64,000 bases of DNA from Mimachlamys varia (GCA_947623455.1 OX392541.1:3362701-3426700), one strand, 5' to 3'. Positions 23,177-36,207 are shown, numbered from the stretch's first letter. The notes: generated by a model not told the origin, from the letters alone. Translations and numbers: made by a program.

Positions 23177-26100
23177 ATGGCGGCCACTGAGAACGAATAC
23201 GCTGATATGCATATGCTACCAAATGGCGGACAAAAGGGACAGGAGACAGCCTGTTTGAGCAGTGATAGAGTATGGAGGACTGGTTTCATTGTCGCAGTGG
23301 TGGCAAACTTACTAGCCGTGGCTAGTTTGGTGTTTATCAATGTGTACAGCCGCATGGTAGATCCCGCAGAACCAGGCCTGGATCATCTACAGCTGTCCAA
23401 GGATCTATGTATCCCGTGTCAGGAGGAGACCGCCTTGTTCGACTACAGAGTACAGACCCAGTCCGGCAAACATCTGTGCTGTTACAACAATACAGACATA
23501 CAGAGGGCCGTCAAACTGGTAATTATTAAGTTTCTCCTTCTCCTGGCTCCAGTGTATGACCTTATTTATAATCTTCTACACCGGATCAAATGTAGGGCAG
23601 TAGGCGATCACTGTTAATGTTCAGCGACTATATTCAAAAGTTCGTAAGGTAATATTTACGTTTTCATGGCACGGTCACTAGGCCTATATTGTCTATGTGT
23701 ATAAGAAAGCGGTGTCATATTTATTTACATGTACAAAAGAGATCTGAACTACAACTGAAAAGAAATATCGCTGGGCATTAAGATATTAATTGTCAAGTTA
23801 TTGTACAATTACTGAATATTTCTTAAAACGTCATAGAGCCAGGTAAGGTCTGCAACATCGTACATATATGCATATCGGATTAATAACCGTTGAAACGGTT
23901 ATAATTTTGCGCCAATGCAACCTTGCAGCTGTTCTGGCAAGTAATTTTTGACATTAATTAATATTCGTACAACTAATCGGCAATATCCTCTGTCATCTAC
24001 ACTGATCCAGAGGAGTTTGTAACAAGTGTCCGAAAGACACATGATGTACCGATATGGGTCACCGCACACATAAACATATACATAAAGGACAAATATGTAG
24101 CCATGGTTTCTAGGCAACAGGTCGAAAATAATAACTCTCGCGAGAGGTATTACTTGAAAAGCTCTGTCAAATGCCGTTAAATGATGAATAAAAAAGTCAG
24201 GTTTTCTTTAAACAAATATCATTTAATTAAATATTTTTGCGAAGTGATGTCAAAGGTTTTATTCTTCACTCCGTTATATTTAGACATTACCTAAGAGATG
24301 TAGTTAAAATGCAATATACAGTAACTAAGATAAGCTATAATATTTACAATAGCACATCGATAGCTACCTAAATTTTTATTACAAGTCGTCAGAGATCCAA
24401 TTGTGTAAACAAGTCAAATAGGCCTGAAATTGATTCGTATTGTATTGTTACATAATATGTCTATATATTACCCTAACAAAACATCTTAGTTTTTATTTCT
24501 TTACGCCTATTGATGAAATCTGAATATCAATAAATTTAATACAATGGCGACATTTCAGACATCAAAATGTGTAATGTTTTCTTAATTCACTTAACCAGTC
24601 GCGTTCGAACTGATAACAAGTAATCTGTAGTTTATCAATAATTATGTTACAGATAATATAACAGTTACATATATCTTATCTATGGGGCCCAATGTGTTAA
24701 ATATGATGAGAGTGTTGGGGGGAGGGGTGGGAATTGAGGTCAGAGGATAGCGCACTTGCTTTCACCAAGGTGGCCGGGGTTAAATTTCTCGATAGGACGT
24801 GAAAAAGTATATGGTCACGTACTGCCCGACTACGTGGGTTTTTTCTGGGTACTCTGGTTTCCTCCCACAATAGGACCCCCTCACGCGCTTTAATCCGGAC
24901 CAATAAGAATGATTACATGTAAGATAAGTTGAAAGATCTTGTTTCATAATTGTTGTGCAATACTTTTGACAATGACAGTAAGACTCAGTCTTAACTGCAA
25001 AACCTACAGACAATGTAATAAGTGAAATCGGTCGACTATATCTACAGCTTACAAAGGGGGCTGAGGGGGTGGGTTAATTTAAGTGTCAATTTGAAAAAAA
25101 TCAGGTGCAATGTGCCCCCTCGGCTAATTATATTCGTTAACGACTTCTAATTATTCTGAGGATCATCACGAAGGAGAACAACCAACGTTCGGGTACATGT
25201 ACCTCAGTAATTTCCTCGAACTGTGTCACTCTTCCTGGTTTAATATTGATTATGAATATATTCAATGTCATCCATTTAAAATGAATGAGGCTAATCAAGT
25301 TACCGGGGAATTTTGTTTAGGGGAACATCACTGCCGGGTTGTTATAAACAAAGCAATACGGGACGAAGTGTAGGTGTCCCTTTCCAATATACTTCGGTAC
25401 TTTATGGCTTGGAAAACATTTACAATGTGATATTTGATAAGAAAAGTTGTTATTTGTTAAGAAATTACGAGTTAAAATGGTTTTATTTTGGCAATTTATT
25501 TCAACATATTAGTAATTGAGAACAAAGTGGGGTTTTATTTATCTATTTTTATTGTTTTCTTATCGAAGGTCAGTTTTTTAAAAATAGAGGATCTTACTCG
25601 CGTGTCAGAAACGATTGAGAGTTTAATAAATTCCATATTACATTGACACGAGTGTAAGATTCTATTTATCACATAGCTTATATATATTAGAAAATAACCA
25701 TATGAATAGAATTCATTCTCTATAAAGAAGGGCAAATTTCTTCTTTGGCGGTACGATTTTCACTACCGAGACAATCATATGACGTCATAAAGACGCCATT
25801 TGCTTATGACGTGACAATAGTGTTATTACTCGTGTGTAATACCCTATTTATGACATGGCCGTATGACATGAAAGATCGGGTCAGTTTGTTATCAAACTCG
25901 ATATTTGATAAATATAATAAAAGAAAAATACGTTTTAAACGTTGTTTTCTACTCTGTAGGAAGACTCATTCAGAGGTTCAGAAGGAAAATCCTCAAAAAG
26001 ACGAGACATCACAAGTTGTACCCAAGGTGTTTGGTAGCAACGATTTAATACGTCACATTGTTATAGATTTAACAAAACAAACATTTCCCAATATTGAAAA

Positions 26101-29100
26101 AACCAAGCACGTTTTAAAAATGAGTTATGTTAAATGTTACACAATTACGCTCTTGGCTGGTGATTTTTGCGTCCGTGCCAATTTCAACAAAATGACGTGT
26201 ATCAGCCTGCCAAATCATGTTTAGAATACAAATAAATTAAAATAGCAATTACCTAACCAATTTCATGTAAATCAAAGCTTAAAATGCAAATATAGCTTTG
26301 TAATTATTAAAGTACAGTTATGAAGTAAATGACCGTGATATATGACGCACAACACATAAGTGCTGTATTCAATCTAAAAATCTCAAAGCGTCGCAATGAA
26401 ATTTCCGCACAAAGCACAATGTAATGATTAAGAAATAAATACGAAATCTTAAAACAAAAACTTCTTTGTAAAATAAATCGTGCTTCAACGATTTCAGTTT
26501 CCTTTCGCACTTTTAAACAACCATTTCCTTATAAACAGCAATTAAAGCGAATCGACATAAGTCGCTAAGAAGACTCCCATGAAACGTATCCTAACACTTG
26601 TAGCTTGGTTTAAACATATTTTATTGTAAAGTATACAAATGTTTGGACAACAAGTTATTACAACTTAAAATAACACTTGTATGCTAGATGAAATGCAAAA
26701 ATTCCACCTGAACCGTTAGATATAAGTGTATGACTTGTTGCTTTTCTCTGTATGTCTAATGCTTAGAAATAGAACTGACAATAATAATAAAATAAGATAT
26801 GAATTCTTTCGTTTTACGTCTACTCATAATAAATATGACGAGTGGCTGGTGAACACGAGATCTTTGGTCCATTTCTAACTAGCTGGATGCCATGTATACA
26901 ATTTCAAAGTGTATAATGTAAGAAAACTGATCTTTTGAATGTTTTAGATGTTGAGAGAGGAAAGACGATTCAACACAGAATTCAACGGTAAGTACATATT
27001 GCCAGTGCGGTTAATGTTTAGATTGATCTCGTGAACATACAAACTGTATCTATAAATAACCAACATAATTACGGGTATTACATGTCTGGGTCGTAGTACC
27101 GCTTCATCTTATAGCAACTATACCCTACATGTTTGTGATAGATTCTAAACTTAAGTCCTTGGTCAAAATCAATCAATAACCTACATTTTTGTACATCATA
27201 GACTCGACACTGCAAGACCTTAATGTTTTCTGGGGAGATGTTATCTAATTAACTGGTTCATAGAAAAAAAGGCATTACATTAGTATGCTATAAAATACAT
27301 TTATATTAAGATATTGTTTTGACAACCATAGTTTATTCAGGGATAATTCTGGCTCTTAAAACCTATGGGAGAATTTGAGGGATTTCATGGGATTAGCAAA
27401 ATTTCTATAATATTTTCGGTATAAATTAATAGAATTTTGTATTATTAATGAGATTTTCAGGAAAATTTTGGTAAAAATCCCCAAATCTCGCCTGAAAGTG
27501 ATCCCTGTTTATTATCAACAACCTTGTTATATTTCCATTTAAACAATATCATCTAAAAAGGGGAGGTAATTTGATCCTAATGTTTTACCGACAGATGGTG
27601 AAAACTACAAGCCACGCGATGTTGAATTAGAATCTCCAGAGGATCTGTCATGGTGGAAAAGTCGACCTTCTGCAGCTCATCTTCATCTAGATACCACGGG
27701 TAAATAAAGCTGGCCATGTACCACGATATCAAAAATGTTTTAACTGATTTAACACAATATCAAAAGTGATTAAACTGACCATGTACCACGATATCAAAAA
27801 TGTTTTAACTGGGTAACCATAATATCAAAAATGATTAAACTGACCATGTACCACGATATTAAAAATGGTTTAACTGAGTAACCACAATATCAAAAATGAT
27901 TAAACTGGCCATGTACCATGATATCAAAAATGTTTTAACTGGGTAACCACAATATCAAAAATGATTAAACTGACCATGCATCACGATATCAAAAATGTTT
28001 TAACTGGCTTACGACAATATCAAAAATGATTAAACTGACCATGTACCATAATATCAAAAATGTTTTAACTGAGTAACAACAATATCAAAAATGATTAAAC
28101 TGGCCATGTACCACGATATCAAAAATGTTTTAACTGGGTAACCACAATATAAAAATGATTAAACTCGCCATGTACCACGATATCAAAAATGTTTTAACTG
28201 GGTAACCACAATATCAAAAGTGGTTAAACTGACCATGTACCATGATATCAAAAATGTTTTAACTGATTTAACACAATATCAAAAGTGATTAAACTGACCA
28301 AGTACCACGATATCAAAAATGTTTTAACTGACTTAACACAATATCAAAAATGATGAAACTGACCATGTACCACAATATCAAAAAATGTTTTAACTGAGTA
28401 ATTACAATATCAAAAATGATTTAACTGACCATATACCACGATATCAAAAATGTTTTAACTGACTTAACACAATATCAAAAATGATTAAACTGACCATGTA
28501 CCACAATATCAAAAATGTTTTAACTAAGTAATTACAATATCAAAAATGATTAAACTGACCATATACCACGATATCAAAAATGTTTTAACTGATTTAACAC
28601 AATATCAAAAGTGATTAAACTGACCATGTACCACGATATCAAAAATGTTTTAACTGATTTAACACAATATCAAAAATGATTAAACTGGCCATGTACATGA
28701 TATCAAAAATGTTTTAACTGGGTAACCACAATATCAAAAATGATTAAACTGACCATGCATCACGATATCAAAAATGTTTTAACTGGCTTACGACAATATC
28801 AAAAATGATTAAACTGACCATGTACCATGATATCAAAAATGTTTTAACTGAGTAACCACAATATCAAAAATGATTAAACTGGCCATGTACCATGATATCA
28901 AAAATGGTTTAACTGAGTAACAACAATATCAAAAATGATTAAACTGACCATGTACCACGATATCAAAAATGATTAAACTGACAATGAACCACGATATCAC
29001 ACTTATCATGTCTTAGAAATATAGATACAGCGGAATAACCTTACTTAATACAAATAAACATTTACATATATATGTAAACGGCATGATATTTACAATACAA

Positions 29101-30305
29101 ATAAAGTACAAAAAAGTATATAAACTTATTTTTTCTATGTATGTTACATGTGTGAAAAGTATGGTTAAAACATCAAAAATTAACCAAATAGGCAAGACAA
29201 AAGGCCAAAATTTGACCCCCACAAATAGATTTTTTCTTAGATGCTATCTAAAATTAAAGATTTCATACTTAGTTACAGAATTATCTGTGTCCCAGCATAG
29301 GTCGTTTGTTTAGAGTTTTAGTTTTTTTACCTCTGGTTTGTGCTGCTGTCAGAAATTTACTTCCTGCAAAGCTTGCTTTTCATGTGTAGACACCCGTTTC
29401 GGAAAGGCGAACATTTTAATCTCTAACCAAAATTTTTTTTTTTTTACAAATGTGAAGCCAACAAAGTTCACTTTATCATACTTAAGCCAATTTCACTGCT
29501 TATTTTATTTTTTAGATTATAATACTTATATTATAGGGTTTTTTCATTGTATAGATAAATCACCCATGACCACCGTATGCTTCTGTACACTGCATGCGAC
29601 CTTAAGCTGACACTGTTCAGTGTACCACGATGTCATTAGTGAATTTAACTGACCATGAATCACGATATCATAAGTGGACTAAACTGACCATTCATAGGAT
29701 ATCAAAAGCTAGTGATAACGATCATAATCATATACCAAGTGAAAAAGCACACTAGTTTTTAAAGATACATTTGTATTACTTATTTTTAAAGAAAAGACAA
29801 ATTTCTTTTAAAACACTACTCTTATCTACGACATGTTGCTTATACAATAACCCTTTGGTTACCGAGGTTGATGTAAATCTCCACTTATATTTCAGCGAGT
29901 AACGTAACCAGTATGAAATGGGTTCACAATCCGCACATCGTCACGTCTTTTGTTTCTAAGGACATTTCGGTGGTCAACGAAACGAAGATTCGAGTGTCCG
30001 AAAGGGGCATGTACTTCATATACTCCACCATTTCCGTGGAGTTCAGCAAGCTGAAACAGGGTCAGAAACACTTCTACCACAACATTCAGAAAAGTAACGC
30101 CAAGCTCCCAAGAACTGGGGCCACCATCCAGATGATGCGGAAGTACGGGGGAATCCCGGCCGAGGAGACAGACAAACTCTACACCAGTTTCCTGTGTGGG
30201 GCTCTGTTTCTAAAGGAAGGGGACCAGCTGGCATCAGTATTTGACACGCCCCCACTGATTTATAAATTTCCATATTCAAACTATTTTGGCATATTCAAAT
30301 TGTGA
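23177..30305 (+). CDS. TNF superfamily ligand TNF-3 (complete, four exons)
   Basis: Predicted type II membrane TNF-family ligand of 298 residues. Exons: 23177-23518, 26948-26987, 27595-27699, 29896-30305. The donors are gtaatt (weak), gtaagt and gtaaat; the acceptors are ttttag, gacag and tttcag. The phases (0, 1, 1) join into one frame. Residues about 36-57 form the signal anchor (TGFIVAVVANLLAVASLVF). The stalk has CIPC and HLCCYNNTD motifs, then LREERRF (115-122), a possible convertase site. The TNF domain starts at SAAHLHLDTT (153-162) and contains KWVHN, RGMYFIYSTISVEF, LFLKEGDQLASVF and the closing strand NYFGIFKL. Introns are long: 3.4 kb, 0.6 kb and 2.2 kb, the last mostly a minisatellite. 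The exon phases match TNF-1, except that the region before the TNF exon is split in two. Confidence 0.88.
24705..24915 (+). mobile_element. tRNA-derived SINE (degenerate head)
   Basis: A tRNA-like head (GGATAGCGCACTTG near 24745 and GGGGTTAAATTTC near 24777) is followed by TGGGTTTTTTCTGGGTACTC and TGGTTTCCTCCCAC. This is the same central domain as the SINEs near 2820 and 9500. Confidence 0.6.
25581..25668. mobile_element. Small palindromic MITE
   Basis: AAAATAGAGGATCTTACTCG then CGTGTCA is repeated in inverted form as TGACACGAGTGTAAGATTCTATTT. A related half-copy (ATAAATAGAGGATCTTGCAC, then AATATGGAATTTATTAAA) lies at 62110-62170. Confidence 0.7.
27709..28999. repeat. 65-bp minisatellite in TNF-3 intron 3
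   Basis: About 20 tandem copies of a 65-bp unit, itself an imperfect dimer of a 32/33-bp half (ATATCAAAAATGTTTTAACT and ATATCAAAAATGATTAAACT). Two or three degenerate copies lie apart at 29621-29712 in the same intron, so the array was once longer or was split. Confidence 0.95.
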
Positions 30306-31011
30306 AGTTCCAAGAATTATGCAATACCATGCATGTTTGTTAATCTCAAATCCACTCCAATAAGAAAATATGTTCGAGACATTTGTCGTAAGCTTAAAGT
30401 CTGTATAACGTCCGTAACAAAATATCTCTCGCATCGAATTCCATTGATACTTTCATCTAGAAGTAACAAAAATAATTCATTAACTCGTCTGACAGAGGGC
30501 AGGCTTTACGCGTGTCGGGCTTCATTTTGCAGAAATAAGTTGTTGCCTATAGTTACTCTGTTAACTGATAAAGGCAATTTTTTTTCATCTAAGAACTTAT
30601 ACTTCTTCAAAACGAAAAACAAAACGGAAGGGGATGATTTCGGTATGTTAAGTAAATCGGATGCGTTTTTGTTATCCATGGCACCTTGCTGACGACAGAT
30701 GAGCTCGAGTAAAACCGGGAGTAAAGGTGGCGCCCCAAACATCCGGAGTGGAAACTCCAAAAGCCGAAAGGCGCGGGATATTTATAATTACATACAATAT
30801 TCCAAACGGTTACAAATATCAAAAAAATAATATTATGGTAGCACTGAGCCAAGATTATATCAAAATAGAACGTAAGGTTGATGCAATTCAATTCCAGATG
30901 ATTTTATTTTAATTTTTTATTTACATTTATTTTTTCATATTGATTTATTAATTTTGTTGTTATTATTTTCTACATTGTTGTTGAAAAAGCTATTTGTTAC
31001 ATCGGCTCTCC

Positions 31012-31126
31012 GCTTCAGTTAGTACCTGGCAACTGCCTACGTTGGATTCGAACTCGCAACCAAGAGTTGGAGGGCAAGTGGTAGAATGTCGGTACACCTT
31101 AACCATTCGGCCACCGCGGCCCCATG
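31012..31126 (-). mobile_element. tRNA-derived SINE head
   Basis: Read on the minus strand: GCGGTGGCCGAATGGTTAAG (box A) and GGTTGCGAGTTCGAATCC (box B), about 55 bases apart. This looks like a Ser/Leu-type tRNA ancestor. There is no aminoacyl-arm pairing or intact tRNA context, so it is a SINE, not a tRNA gene. Confidence 0.75.
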
Positions 31127-31228
31127 TACTTGGTTCGGGAAACATTGGGTATACTTAAAAGAAGAAAAATGTTTTCAACGTTTATAAACAGTATTTTGTT
31201 TTTTATCGTTGGACATGAGTTGAGCAAA

Positions 31229-31409
31229 AGGACCTGAAGATTTGTTACAGCTAGTTTTGTACTAAAGGTGTTTAGGGAATTTAAAAAAAAAACTTTTGGG
31301 GGTTAAGATAATTAAATCAATATTTGATCCTAACCCCCCAAAAGTGTAAAACTGTCCTAAACTCTTTAATTTAGGTCAAAACATAGCTATAACAAATCCT
31401 CAGGTCCCT
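31229..31409. mobile_element. Foldback family F, copy 1
   Basis: Ends AGGACCTGAAGATTTGTTAC and the inverted ATAACAAATCCTCAGGTCCCT. The inner arms repeat CTTTTGGGGGTTAAGAT and ATCCTAACCCCCCAAAAG. The same family recurs at 41009-41238. Confidence 0.8.
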
Positions 31410-32175
31410 GTGAAGTTTAGCACGTTAGAACTAAAATGAATTTAGAATAGAAATTGTGCTTGGGCACCAGAAAGGTGTTATTATTGTAACGAAGTGACAT
31501 ATGGGGTGAAAATATTGCAGTCCAATAGTGGATTATCATGTCCCTGTGCTCCGTAATGTTCGGCAGAAACGTTGTAAACAAACGCCTTTCATGGCTTAGT
31601 ATTCATGAACTATCACACGGAAAATCAAAGCAATAGTTTTTATGAGTTACTATGATTATTTTCTACTATTGTGAAGCGTACGAAACACCTCTAGGTGTGT
31701 CAGTCTTTTTATATGAATTAAAGTTGAACGCTAGTTCAACGAGCACTCTGGTGCAGCCGCCATCTTTGTTGACATAGAAATCTACCAGCATCAGCACTCG
31801 TAATATACGGTACGATAATCGGTAACTGTAACACTTTACATGGTAATTCAATGAAACAATAGAAAGACTGGATGTTTTTGAGTTTAAGCATAATCATATT
31901 TTGAGTACTCACGATGTATTTAATCTACAATACGCGATAATCGCAGAGTCAAGTCGGACCGGCCCTCGTCTCAACTTTCGTTCCATGCATTGTGATGAGC
32001 TGCCGTCTGCTATTGGCGATATTAGTTATAATGTTAATCTATGATTGAGGAGATCATTTTACGAATATTTATAGCAACGAGATATTGTATTTACTTGTAT
32101 CAGTGTGTGAAATCCTATAAGAAGGGTAAAATATTGTATTTTGCAATGTGCACTATATTACGAAATCATATGTAG

Positions 32176-33260
32176 TGCCGCGCACGAATGAGTGAAGCGG
32201 TTGGAGATAGTCTCTAAATAAAGTAGCATAGTCTCTAAACCAAAGTTAGTATTTCCTTATATGGAAATTGGAGGCATTTGGAGGAAAGTTTGGAGGCGCG
32301 CAGTCTATAAAAGGCCGCGAGCCACCTCATTTCGTCAGCTTGAACCGCTGATATCGGCCGGTATTATTACGCCGTAGCTCTTATAGGTCCTCAAGGCATT
32401 TTAGGCATATTAATAAGGAAATTTATAGTGAGGAAAATTATTGGATATTATTTTCCATAAGTTTAGGAACTATTTTTATAAAGTATAGAGATATTCAATA
32501 GCTATAGTGATAGCTAGCTTAGCTAATGCTTTGAGACTAGTGTTCTCTTAGTATTAAAGGGAATGATTACTCGAATCATTCCTTATTAATTATCTCGGTC
32601 ATTATTGTCATTTTATTAGTCATTACGGTCATTTAGTCATTACTGTCATTCAGTCATTATTGTTAAATAGTCATAATTGTCATAACTCATCGATAAAGCT
32701 GGATTAGCTTTTATCTTAGTATTCTAGGTATCATCTGGTTAATTTATTCACTGTAAATAGTTGTTATTTACTTAAAGTTACAACAAAAACTTGTTATTGA
32801 ATATATTGGATTCTTTATTTCAAGTTATTGTCAAACAACAAAGTTATAACTATTACATGTATTAATAGAATTATTGTATGGAAACTTGAATGATTCTGAG
32901 AAAGGGAGATGGAAATTATTTGTAAAATACACTACTACTAATTCAATTACCAGAATTATATGTATTGAAAGTTATTACTGCCTTGAGTTATTTCTTAAAA
33001 TTGGTGAGAATACCAGAGAAAGAACAAGACCTATTGACCTATGACTGTCTGGAGCAGCTACCAAAGAAGATCATCGGTTGTTAGAGAGTAGTCTGTGACT
33101 ACACTTACATAGACGAATCGGACGAACAGCTAGTAGAGCAGAGCGTTCGTCACATTATTATACAAATACATGTCGAAACGACTATAGTGTTACCAAGGAC
33201 ATACTAGAATGTACAATAAAGTGGAAACTGAAAAAATACTCTCGACTGGTGCCTCAAACT
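32176..33260 (+). mobile_element. Candidate solo LTR
   Basis: It starts TGTAGTGCCGCGC. There is a clear TATA box (TCTATAAAAGG, 32304-32314) with GC-rich flanks, and a late AATAAA near 33220. It ends near CTGGTGCCTCA. A TCATT-rich tandem stretch lies at 32596-32690. No open reading frame is present. The promoter, polyadenylation signal and TG...CA layout fit an LTR of about 1.1 kb. No second copy or target duplication was found, so a decayed non-LTR promoter is also possible. Confidence 0.4.
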
Positions 33261-33394
33261 GATAACGTAAGACTGAAAGTTAATTACCATTGTAAACTGG
33301 TGATGATAAACACTTATTAAACGTTTTAATAAATAAATTATGACACGTATATCTGATTACTGTTGTGTGCTGTTTGGACTATGATATAAACCCT

Positions 33395-34140
33395 GATGCA
33401 GTATGTGTTTAACCCACCACCAGCAGATGGTGGACTGCTCCTATCAACATGTGTGCATGGTCCGTCTGTCGTCTGTCCGTAAATAATAACTTTTATTGTT
33501 ACTTTTCTTGAGAAGTCCTGGATAGATCTTTCTTAAGCTTCATACATATATTAGTTTCCTTTTATTCCTACATATGTATTTTAATAATCGATTAATCGTG
33601 TTGTTTCGATTTTGGGATTGATCGGGAAAATACAACAGCTGACAGACAGCCAATTTTCTCAAAACTTCATATTTAGGTTTCCCCTGGTCCCTTTATTTAT
33701 TTTTTTTTTTTATTTTATTTTGGGACTGATCAAAAAAAAATGTCTGGTAGGCGGCCATCTTGGATTTTGATAATGAAAGTTTGTTGTAGATTTTTTCTTT
33801 AAAAGTAGTTGTAGGTTTCTCATGGTCCAAAGTTGTGTCCTTTTGATTTTAAGAGGACTAATCCCTATTTCATCAACCTTTTCTTAACTTAAAGAAATTC
33901 CTTAACTTTAAAATCCCCCATAGGAATGCATTATATTATTTAAGGGGAAAATTAACTTTAAAATCGCCCCTTTACTTCTGTGACGCTTTCCTGTGGAGAA
34001 CTTTACGTTAAGACAAATCTCCTTAAGTTAAGGAACGTTGATGAAACTGAGACCTAGTCGAAAAACAAACAGCTGATACAATGTAAGCGGCCATCTTGAA
34101 TTTTTACAATTAATGATTATGATATACTACATGTATATAC
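33395..34140 (-). repeat. Degenerate tandem repeat family D (inverted copy)
   Basis: It contains GTCCGTCTGTCGTCTGTCCG, repeated GGGATTGATCGG/GGGACTGATCA words and GCGGCCATCTTGGATTTT. It is the reverse complement of the family at 56680-57235, and another piece lies at about 35770-35910. A foldback element is inserted at 33856-34059. Confidence 0.65.
33856..34059. mobile_element. Foldback element nested in repeat family D
   Basis: GACTAATCCCTATTTCATCA then ACCTTTTCTTAACTTAA is mirrored by TTAAGTTAAGGAACGTTGAT then GAAACTGAGACCTAGTC. It interrupts the ATGGTCC... unit of the host repeat. Confidence 0.65.
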
Positions 34141-34789
34141 ATATCATATTTGTGTGTACATCACCTGAGAATAGAACATGCACGTTTTAACCTGTCTGAC
34201 GATAAAATATCTTAAAATACCTCATCATCTGACAATGGCGTGACAATCACGTATGTTTGTATGTTTAAACAAACATTCTAAGTGCATCTTCATTTTTCTC
34301 AGTCCATAATTATTGGTTTTAATTTACCCTTGTGTAAATAATTCACAACGGCTACATACAAATTTGCACGGAAATTTTGATGATAAACAAAGAATAGTAT
34401 TTTAATTTGTTACTTTCAAATTTAACGAAACAAGAATGTGAAATTGCTTTCAAATGTTACAGTTGTGGGAACACACAACGTTACACCATGTTTGTCAAAG
34501 GTTTGTCCATATGGCTGTATCCCATGAATGAAATAGAGTTAAATTATAAAAAAAAATATCATTTTACTCATGTAATCATGTGTTTAATCTTGTATACAAG
34601 TGTGTATACTATAGTCTATAGTCTATAGACACAGGTAATTTTTACACATGTAACTTTCACACAGGTAAGTTACCTAATATGAAACGGACTATAATTGGTT
34701 TGCCATTAATCGTCATACGCATGGAACATTCAGAGAAAGTGTTTTTTCTCTTGCCCTCACAACTCGAACAACCCAGGTGGAGTATAACA

Positions 34790-35125
34790 TGGTCTGGGGT
34801 GGATGTTGTAGTATCTGTGCTGTAGCATTCAAGTGAGGTGGTACTCTAAAAGATGCCGTTGGAAACACGGTCCCACTACAAACAGAACACAATTCATCTC
34901 CAGCACACACAAATACATACACACACATATGGAGATATTAGCGAGGTGGTATAGGACAAGTAGCTATTGTTAGCGCCTGATAAGGCAGCTCCTGCAAACT
35001 CCTCAGAATTGTATATGATAGAAATATATGTGTTAAGTGTATATCTATGTACTGTAAAGGGCTTATGTTAGCTAGATAGGGCGCTATATCAAATGTTGTA
35101 TATTATCAAATGTTGTATATTATTA
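34790..35125 (+). mobile_element. Possible SINE or short element with repeated tail
   Basis: It ends in TAGATAGGGCGCTATATCAA and two copies of ATATCAAATGTTGTATATTA, a tail style seen in tRNA-derived SINEs. The head is not recognised. Confidence 0.3.
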
Positions 35126-36207
35126 ATTTGTTCTCCTATATCAACACTTTCCTTTGTTATATAAAAAAAAGTGGGGAACGCGGGAACCCCCCGTCCAGGT
35201 AAATACAGGTAATGTTGTTTTGAGATGTTGGCTGAGTGGGACGGCCACTAAAACTCTGGCATGTTATTTACCTGTTCTGTAACCTGGGAGCTAGACCCGC
35301 ACGCACTTGAATTTCTCCTAGTCACTGTAATACTGTTTACTGTATATTGTAAAATTAACATAATCCCAATAAATATGATGCGAATTTCAATTGTTCATTT
35401 TTTTCATTCCGTAATATTTATCAACCGATTGTACCAAATCGTGCGTGTGTGCGATGAGAATCTCGCACATAAACGCACGATCTTTAGATCGTCCAGTTGT
35501 GCGCACCATGAGCGAACGATGGGTGAACGATGTATGCACGATGTACGCACGCAATTTTTTGGTGCACTGTACGTTACCACAACTGTAGTTGGTGTTGTTT
35601 ATTATTACATGAAAGTTATGTTTCGGATCACTAAAAAACCGACACCTTCGGAGGTAGAGGGCCCAAACCATAACAATTAACTTTCAAAAAAGATTAGCTA
35701 CGTCACTGCATCGTGGCATTGAACATGACACTATCCCACAAAAACTATGATATTTAACATTTCTTTATTCGACATTTCATTTCGATGTTGGGATTGATCG
35801 GAAAAATATGATAGCTGGCAAATTCGTATTTACATTTCATTTGGTCCCATTAGTTACTTTCATTTTGGGACTGGTCAGAAAAAACAAATAGTAATAATTC
35901 TGAGAAATTTCTGCCCATTCTTGGAAATCTATTACAAGTAGAGTTGCAATAAAGTGATTTAAGATCAATAGAGTGATGTCCCTTTGGTAAATATGCCATA
36001 TTTACGAGTTACCTCCCTTACGTTACAGTACTTATTGAACCAGGAAGGTCGCATTCCAGAACTTTGAGATATTTATAACTACAGCTAAGTCGCTTTAGAG
36101 TACAGAGTTGACATTTGAACAAAGCGACGCCGGAAACACAACTGACATTGTTAAGACCGTGGTGCAGAATTACGAGAGATTTAAAGTCAAGTGGATATAA
36201 GATATTA

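Larger units (their letters stand above)
23519..26947 (+). other. TNF-3 intron 1
   Basis: A 3.4-kb intron, phase 0. It contains a SINE (24705-24915), a MITE (25581-25668) and an unsupported 159-codon stop-to-stop frame (25745-26224). Confidence 0.75.

Noticed and set aside
25745..26224. 159-codon open frame in TNF-3 intron 1
   Set aside because: It starts at TTG with no ATG nearby, has no recognised domain, and lies within AT-rich intron DNA next to a MITE. It is treated as a chance stop-free stretch.
30333..30692. 119-codon frame after TNF-3
   Set aside because: No recognised domain; both strands have open frames in the same place. It may be 3' UTR or repeat DNA.
35261..35680. 139-codon open frame
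   Set aside because: No ATG start context, no domain, and it crosses the CGCACGAT hairpin block. The reverse strand is open over the same stretch, which suggests composition and not coding.
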